Below, in pieces: positions 59,422 through 64,000 of a stretch of 64,000 bases of DNA. Source of the DNA: Allobosea sp035944375 (GTDB lineage Bacteria > Pseudomonadota > Alphaproteobacteria > Rhizobiales > Beijerinckiaceae); assembly GCF_035944375.1 (NCBI RefSeq), contig NZ_DASZBE010000025.1; one strand, 5' to 3'. The position numbers were made by a program, and so were the translations under genes. The notes below the pieces were generated by a model that ran no database searches, had not been told where the DNA came from, and saw nothing but the letters and a program-made list of their open reading frames with translations. Position 1 is the stretch's first letter. Each line of letters begins with the position of its first letter.

Positions 59422-59889
59422 TCAGAACATGCTGTTGCTGATCGCCCGCGGAACCAGGGTGATGCTGCCGTTCGCTTCGCGGTATTTGCGGGGAATGTTG
59501 ATGATCCCCGACAGGTGCAGCCACAGGTTGTTCGGCGAGATCGGCTTGGTGATGATCTCGTGCGCGCCGAGCTTCGCCGCCTGGAGGACCGAGCGCCGGT
59601 CCGGCTTCTCCATCATCACCAGCACGGGTGCCTTGGCGAAGGGCGAGGTCTTGAAGGAGCGAATGGCAGCGAGACATTTGGTGCTGCCGTTATCGGGCAT
59701 GTCCCAGTCGAGGATCACGATGTTGGGCTGCTTCTGGATGAACATCGTCGCAGCGGAGGGAAGATCGGACGCCTCGAAGATGCGATGCAACTGCGCCTGA
59801 TACAGCATCGTCCGGATGATGCGCCGGTAGTGCGGGCTCGGATCGATCAGGAGCACCGAAAGATTGGGAAATGACGGCGCGATATGCAT
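59422..59889 (-). CDS. Response regulator receiver protein in the chemotaxis operon
   Basis: A 155-residue receiver. LLIDPSPHYRRIIR has Asp-Pro in place of the usual Asp-Asp, the phospho-Asp is in VILDWDMPDNGS (about 61), and IITKPI supplies the Lys. A C-terminal extension of 25 residues ends in SNSMF. Position between the soluble receptor and the STAS gene is unusual. A single DP in the acidic pocket may lower metal affinity, so its phosphorylation might differ from CheY. Confidence 0.85.
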   Translation of the reverse strand: MHIAPSFPNLSVLLIDPSPHYRRIIRTMLYQAQLHRIFEASDLPSAATMFIQKQPNIVILDWDMPDNGSTKCLAAIRSFKTSPFAKAPVLVMMEKPDRRSVLQAAKLGAHEIITKPISPNNLWLHLSGIINIPRKYREANGSITLVPRAISNSMF

Positions 59890-59956
59890 GGCGCGGGGCC
59901 CAACGACTTAACTCAACTGAAACTGACGTCACACAGGTAGAAGGCCGGTCCGGTCG

Positions 59957-61411
59957 CTAGACGTTGAGGCCGAAGCGGAAGCCGCCCCAGTGGCGGCCCT
60001 TGACCATGATCGGGGCCGACAGGTCCTCCATCACGAGGAACTGACCGCCACCCATGTCGCGCCGGTAGGTCTGCAGCAGGAACGGCTTGCGGTTGCGCGC
60101 CGCCGCCAGGCCGGTCCGGTCGTCGAAGATCCGGCGGTTGCGGCAGTTGGCGTTGTTCCACACCGGGTCATTCCCCTGGGGATGGGAATATTTGACGTTG
60201 TGCGTCGGCAGGAAGCCGTTGCGGTCGACAGCCGCGCAGAACACGATCCGGCGGTTGGACGCCAGCAGCGGCTCCTGGATCGGCGGAAGCAGGCGGTCAC
60301 ACAGCTTGACGAACCGCGTCATGTGCTGGACCGGGTCGCTGCCTGGGATGGGCTGGTAGCCCTCGTCGAAGAGATCGGTCAGCGACAGCTCGCCCCGGTC
60401 CAGCGCCTGCTCGAACAGCCCGCCAATGCGGGCGGCGGTCTCCATGGCCGTGGCGATCAGCTCCGACTGGGCGGTGCGGACGCCCGACGCCGCGATCGCA
60501 CCGAGGATGCCCTCGCTGATCGAAACGAGCGTCTCGGCGCGCTGGGAGGCCTTGTCGAGGTTTTCGCTGGAATGGTCGACGCCGTCGACGAGGGCCCGAA
60601 GGTCCTCCCCGACCTTGGCGAAGGCGATGGCGTTGTCCCGGGTCGGATTGGAGATCGCGTCGATCTCGCCGATCAGCTCGACGACGCCGCGGCTGAAGCT
60701 GTCGAGTTCGCCGACCTGCTGCGCAATCGACTGGCTCTCGTCGCTGGCCCGACGGGCCGTCAGGGCGTTCTCCTCGCTCTTGCTCGCCAGCAGATCGACC
60801 GAGTTGACCAGTGCGTCGAGTTGCTTGGAACTGAGTGCCGTGGCATCGCGCGTCTGCTCGGCGAGGTGCTTGACCGCAGCCGCGATCACCGCGAAGCCGC
60901 GACCGGCGGCACCGCTTCGCGCCGCCTCGACGCCGGCATTGATGGACAGAAGCTGGATCTCACGGGTGATCGCCTGAATGGCGTCGCTGGAGGCCCGCAC
61001 CTTGTGCGCGTCCGCGACGGCCTGGGCGAGAGCCTGCGAGATCGACTGGGCACCCTGCGAGAGGGCCTCGATGTCGGACTGCGCCGAATGCAGCCCGAGC
61101 CTGACGGAACCCGTGACCCGCTCCAGCCCGTTGCGGACGGTCGACGCGGTCGTCTGAGCCCCCTCGGCCGCCTGCTGGATGGCGCGGTTCGCCCGCGACA
61201 CCTGGTCGACGGCGGCGACGACGCGGTGCAGACCCTGGGTCTGCCCGTCGAGCTGACGGGTCACGTCGCTGATGCGCCCGGAGATGTCGGTGATCTCCGC
61301 TCCGAGCTTGCCGAACCGCTCGGCGATATCCCGCACGGCCGCGGCCGCGCCGCTGTCCGCCGGCAGATCCTCATTGGCCGGCTCAGGAGCAACTCGCGCG
61401 AGCGCATACAT
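59957..61411 (-). CDS. Soluble methyl-accepting chemotaxis protein (IcpA-like)
   Basis: A 484-residue receptor with no membrane helix. An N-terminal coiled-coil signalling region (about 30-315) has the tip LLSINAGVEAARSGAAGRGFAV. The C-terminal part (about 340-484) is a conserved sensory domain: CAAVDRNGFLPTHN, DPVWNNANCRNRR, YRRDMGGGQF and GRHWGGFRFG. This reverses the usual sensor-then-signal order. The ATG at 61411 is chosen over a TTG ten codons earlier. It heads the operon like icpA in Sinorhizobium. The ligand is unknown. Confidence 0.88.
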   Translation of the reverse strand: MYALARVAPEPANEDLPADSGAAAAVRDIAERFGKLGAEITDISGRISDVTRQLDGQTQGLHRVVAAVDQVSRANRAIQQAAEGAQTTASTVRNGLERVTGSVRLGLHSAQSDIEALSQGAQSISQALAQAVADAHKVRASSDAIQAITREIQLLSINAGVEAARSGAAGRGFAVIAAAVKHLAEQTRDATALSSKQLDALVNSVDLLASKSEENALTARRASDESQSIAQQVGELDSFSRGVVELIGEIDAISNPTRDNAIAFAKVGEDLRALVDGVDHSSENLDKASQRAETLVSISEGILGAIAASGVRTAQSELIATAMETAARIGGLFEQALDRGELSLTDLFDEGYQPIPGSDPVQHMTRFVKLCDRLLPPIQEPLLASNRRIVFCAAVDRNGFLPTHNVKYSHPQGNDPVWNNANCRNRRIFDDRTGLAAARNRKPFLLQTYRRDMGGGQFLVMEDLSAPIMVKGRHWGGFRFGLNV

Positions 61412-61656
61412 GGTCGTCGGGTCCTTTTCGGGCCTCAGCAATCCTGTGAGACCTTAAGGAAACGCGGTAAACCGAGCGTTAATGCAACCTCCGGGCGTAT
61501 CCGGGGTGCAGCGATGCTGGCGCGACGTCAGGCTCTGCCCGCCCATCTCGGGAACCGCACTGGTCGGGAATTCGTATATGCTGTGCATCCGTGAACGCGG
61601 CTCCTGCATATCGTGGGGGCAAGTCCGATGCCGAAACCGCTCATGGAGGAATCCCG

Positions 61657-62403
61657 ATGACCATCACGCACACCGCTTCCCGGCGCACGCTCCTGGGCTT
61701 CGGGGCCGCCGCCCTCGCCATGGCCGCCGCGCCCCGCGTCTGGGCTCAGGCCGCCGCGCCCGCGGCGCCGGCCGGCCCCTTCTCCCTGCCCAAGCGCGCT
61801 TACGAGGCGGCGGCGCTGGAACCCCATATCGACGCCACGACGATGGACATCCACTATACCCGCCATCACGCGTCCTTCGTCACCGCGCTCAACAACGCCG
61901 CCAAGGACCATGGCGTCCTCGCCTCCAAGCCAGTCAACGAACTCCTCGGCGATATCGGTGCGTTGCCGGAAGCCGTGCGGGTTCCAATCCGCAACGCCGG
62001 CGGCGGCCACGCCAACCACAGCATGTTCTGGGAGATCATGGGCCCCGGTGCGGGCGGCGCGCCCACCGGTGATGTCGCGGCCGCGATCACCAAGGACCTC
62101 GGCGGCTTCGACAAGTTCAAGACCGATTTCGAGGCGGCTGGCCTGCGCGTCTTCGGCTCGGGCTGGGTTTTCGTCACGGTCGACAAGGCCGGCAAGCTCG
62201 CTTTGCTCGCCAAGCCCAACCAGGACAGCCCGCTGATGGATAAGCACATGGTCCTCATCGGCAACGACGTCTGGGAGCACGCCTATTATCTTAAGTACCA
62301 GAACCGCCGCGCCGAGTACCTCAAGAGCTGGTGGAACGTGGTCAACTGGGCGAAGGTCAACGAGCGTTACGCCGCCGCCAAGGCCGGCAAGCTGACCGTC
62401 TGA
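61657..62403 (+). CDS. Exported Fe/Mn superoxide dismutase
   Basis: A 248-residue superoxide dismutase with an N-terminal Tat signal (SRRTLLGFGAAALAMAAAP, likely cut near WAQ), so it works in the periplasm. Metal ligands are His66 (IHYTRHH), His121 (HANHSMFW), Asp204 and His208 (DVWEHAYY). The GGGHANH form is typical of the Mn/cambialistic type, but metal choice is not certain. It has a GGAGGA ribosome site six bases before the ATG and a terminator after its stop. It lies upstream of the iron exporter mbfA but in a separate transcript. Confidence 0.93.
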   Translation: MTITHTASRRTLLGFGAAALAMAAAPRVWAQAAAPAAPAGPFSLPKRAYEAAALEPHIDATTMDIHYTRHHASFVTALNNAAKDHGVLASKPVNELLGDIGALPEAVRVPIRNAGGGHANHSMFWEIMGPGAGGAPTGDVAAAITKDLGGFDKFKTDFEAAGLRVFGSGWVFVTVDKAGKLALLAKPNQDSPLMDKHMVLIGNDVWEHAYYLKYQNRRAEYLKSWWNVVNWAKVNERYAAAKAGKLTV

Positions 62404-62429
62404 TCGGTCGGATCACCGCGAGAATGGCG

Positions 62430-62453
62430 ATACCCGGCCCCTCGGCCGGGTAT
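62430..62453 (+). terminator. Terminator after the superoxide dismutase gene
   Basis: ATACCCGGCC (62430-62439) and GGCCGGGTAT (62444-62453) pair perfectly around a four-base loop and are followed by TGTCGTTTT. It lies 27 bases after the sod stop and isolates sod from mbfA. Confidence 0.8.
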
Positions 62454-62513
62454 TGTCGTTTTGGTCTTGGGCAGCCCCGGCCCTGCGCCCTTGCGTCGAC
62501 GGGTCGGCCGGCC

Positions 62514-62536
62514 TAATTTAGAATTATTCTAAATTA
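62514..62536 (+). promoter_or_regulatory. Irr-type iron control box upstream of mbfA
   Basis: A perfect 23-base palindrome, TAATTTAGAAT, one central T, ATTCTAAATTA. Its core TTTAGAA...TTCTAAA matches the iron control element bound by Irr in Bradyrhizobium and Agrobacterium. It ends just before a GAGG ribosome site and covers an ATG at 62536. Irr would repress mbfA when iron is scarce; that is inferred from the known regulon. Confidence 0.85.
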
Positions 62537-62547
62537 TGAGGCGCCCG

Positions 62548-63540
62548 ATGCTCTCTCGTTTTTCCCTTCCGGGTTTCGGCGGCAAGCGTCGCTTCGACGA
62601 GCTCTCCGAGAAGGAGGTCCTGGCCCTGGCGATTGCGTCGGAGGAGGAGGATGGCCGCATCTACGCGATCTACGCGCAGAAGCTGCGGACGGCCTACCCG
62701 GCATCGGCGGCGGTCTTCGACGGCATGGCCAGCGAGGAGGACGGCCACCGCCAGCGCCTGCTCACGCTCTACCAGCATCGCTTCGGCGACGTCGTCCTGC
62801 CGATCCGGCGCGAGCATGTCGCGGATTTCTATGCCCGCAAGCCGGTCTGGCTGGTCGAGAACCTCGGTCTCGACCAGATCCGGGCCGAAGCCGAAGACAT
62901 GGAGCGCCGGGCCAGCGACTTCTACGTCGCCGCCGCCGGTCGCTCGACCGATGTCGAGACCCGCAAGCTTCTGGGAACGCTGGCCGCCGCCGAGGCCGCC
63001 CACCAGGCCAGGGCGCAGGGGCTCACGGCAGAGCATCTCGACGGCGAGGCGCGCACCAGCGAGGATGACGCCGCCAAGCGCCAGTTCGTGCTGACCTGGG
63101 TCCAGCCCGGCCTCGCCGGCTTGATGGACGGCTCGGTCTCGACGCTCGCCCCGATCTTCGCCACCGCCTTCGCGACGCAAGACCCCCACACCACCTTCCT
63201 GATCGGCCTCTCGGCCTCGGTCGGCGCCGGCATCTCGATGGGCTTCACCGAGGCCGCCCATGATGACGGCAAGCTCTCGGGCCGCGGCGCGCCCTGGAAA
63301 CGTGGCCTGGCCTCGGGCGTGATGACGACGCTGGGCGGGCTCGGCCATGCCCTGCCCTATCTGATTCCGCATTTCTGGACCGCGACCACGGTGGCGCTGA
63401 TCGTCGTCTTCGTCGAACTCTGGGCGATCGTCTGGATCCAGAACCGTTTCATGGAGACGCCCTTCCTGCGTGCCGCCTTCCAGATCATTCTGGGCGGCGG
63501 GCTGGTGCTGGCGGCGGGCATCCTGATCGGCGGGGCGTAG
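62548..63540 (+). CDS. mbfA: Membrane-bound ferritin-like iron exporter MbfA
   Basis: MbfA exports iron and protects against iron overload and peroxide. The 330-residue product has an N-terminal ferritin-like (rubrerythrin) domain (about 18-160) with iron-ligand motifs EEEDG (about 32-36), EEDGH (about 63-67) and AEAAH, and a C-terminal VIT1-like membrane domain (about 170-330; MDGSVSTLAP, SMGFTEAAHDD). The ATG at 62548 follows GAGG by six bases. The ATG at 62536 overlaps the Irr box and has no ribosome site, so the shorter form is preferred. Layout matches rhizobial MbfA. Confidence 0.93.
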   Translation: MLSRFSLPGFGGKRRFDELSEKEVLALAIASEEEDGRIYAIYAQKLRTAYPASAAVFDGMASEEDGHRQRLLTLYQHRFGDVVLPIRREHVADFYARKPVWLVENLGLDQIRAEAEDMERRASDFYVAAAGRSTDVETRKLLGTLAAAEAAHQARAQGLTAEHLDGEARTSEDDAAKRQFVLTWVQPGLAGLMDGSVSTLAPIFATAFATQDPHTTFLIGLSASVGAGISMGFTEAAHDDGKLSGRGAPWKRGLASGVMTTLGGLGHALPYLIPHFWTATTVALIVVFVELWAIVWIQNRFMETPFLRAAFQIILGGGLVLAAGILIGGA

Positions 63541-63552
63541 TGGCACGTCATG

Positions 63553-63569
63553 CTCGGGCTTGCCCCGAG
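63553..63569. repeat. Short REP-like palindrome after mbfA
   Basis: The arms CTCGGG and CCCGAG flank the loop CTTGC. With flanks CATG and TATC it looks like the GTCATGCTCGGG-type palindrome frequent in Rhizobiales spacers. It may also stop transcripts from mbfA and the opposing amidase gene. Confidence 0.5.
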
Positions 63570-63615
63570 TATCTCTTGCAAACGGATACGCCTCTTTCGG
63601 CAAGAGAATGACGAC

Positions 63616-64000
63616 CTAGCCCAGCACCGGCGCCCTCGCCTCGCACACCCCCTCCTGCTGGAGCGCGAAGGCCGCCCGCAGGCAGAGATCCTCCCGCCAG
63701 GGCGCGGCGATGATCTGCACGCCGATCGGCAGGCCGGCACCGAAGACCGGCACCGCCGCGACCGGCAGTCCGATCGCCGAGATCGGCTGGGTGAACAGCC
63801 CGAGATTGGGCCGCAGCGGCACGCTCTCGCCGCGCAGCTCCAGTGTCTTCTGTCCGACGAGCGGCGCCGGGCAGGGCGTGGCCGGCGCGATGATCAGGTC
63901 GACATCGGCGAAGACGCGCATCATCTCATCGTGGAACCAGCGCCGCGCGCGCTGCGCCTGCACATACCAGGCCACCGGCAGCATCGCCCCGGCCAGAAAG
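63616..64000 (-). CDS. Amidase-signature family enzyme, C-terminal end
   Basis: Only the last 128 codons are visible; the gene enters from the right edge, and the frame continues through the edge (…FLAGA before MLPVAWYVQ). LIIAPATPCPAP and SAIGLPVAAVPV, GLPIGVQIIA and the final LRAAFALQQEG are the closing blocks of amidases such as GatA or AtzF-like hydrolases. Catalytic Ser/Lys lie outside the window, so substrate cannot be judged. Confidence 0.88.
   Translation of the reverse strand, partial: FLAGAMLPVAWYVQAQRARRWFHDEMMRVFADVDLIIAPATPCPAPLVGQKTLELRGESVPLRPNLGLFTQPISAIGLPVAAVPVFGAGLPIGVQIIAAPWREDLCLRAAFALQQEGVCEARAPVLG

Overview
The window is high-GC DNA from an alphaproteobacterium. It looks like a member of the Hyphomicrobiales (Rhizobiales), with Bosea or a relative the best guess. 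The grounds are the division/cell-wall (dcw) cluster next to a class A RNase P RNA gene, an mbfA gene with an Irr-type iron box, an OhrR/Ohr pair, an icpA-like soluble receptor heading a che operon, and hairpin repeats of the kind common in this order. Coding density is high. Most of the long antisense reading frames are shadows produced by GC-rich codon use. No tRNA, rRNA, CRISPR array, insertion sequence or phage integrase was seen.

Region by region. 1-5.8 kb: the start of the dcw cluster on the minus strand (mraZ, rsmH, ftsL, ftsI, murE, murF), tightly overlapped, with a MraZ-type operator in its promoter. 6.2-7.3 kb: ohr with palindromic operators, then rnpB. 7.3-9.8 kb: cell-wall enzymes and a membrane J-protein. 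10-13.7 kb: a MacAB-type exporter. 13.8-16.2 kb: a degenerate GGDEF protein and three small genes. 16.3-22.2 kb: methionine synthesis (metH, metF) with a fused ArsR-methyltransferase regulator and a nested hairpin repeat. 22-31.6 kb: MocR/EamA, MOSC, cold shock, beta-glucosidase, YitT, alpha-hydroxy-acid dehydrogenase, chloroperoxidase-like hydrolase and OhrR. 31.7-38.4 kb: an accessory-looking block with a peptidoglycan-binding/HExxH protein, ettA, a large membrane KAP NTPase and a small membrane protein. 38.5-50.7 kb: mixed metabolism and transport, including two TctC-type binding proteins, a cation/proton antiporter, a FliK-like/FlhX pair, mogA, an N-carbamoyl-D-amino-acid hydrolase and a Tat-exported glutathione peroxidase. 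50.8-61.4 kb: an eleven-gene chemotaxis operon. 61.6-64 kb: an exported superoxide dismutase, mbfA and the end of an amidase gene.

Themes. Peroxide and iron stress recurs: Ohr, OhrR, exported SOD, exported glutathione peroxidase, chloroperoxidase-like hydrolase and MbfA. Visible operators link ohr and ohrR although they lie 25 kb apart. The chemotaxis operon holds all the core parts (two receptors, CheA, CheW, CheR, CheB, CheD, three receiver proteins and a STAS protein). The least explained element is the 1112-residue KAP NTPase at 34.4-37.7 kb. It has a Clp-N-like region, a coiled coil and a membrane hairpin, and is a candidate defence or membrane-surveillance protein. All functions are inferred by reading the sequence; no database search was run.
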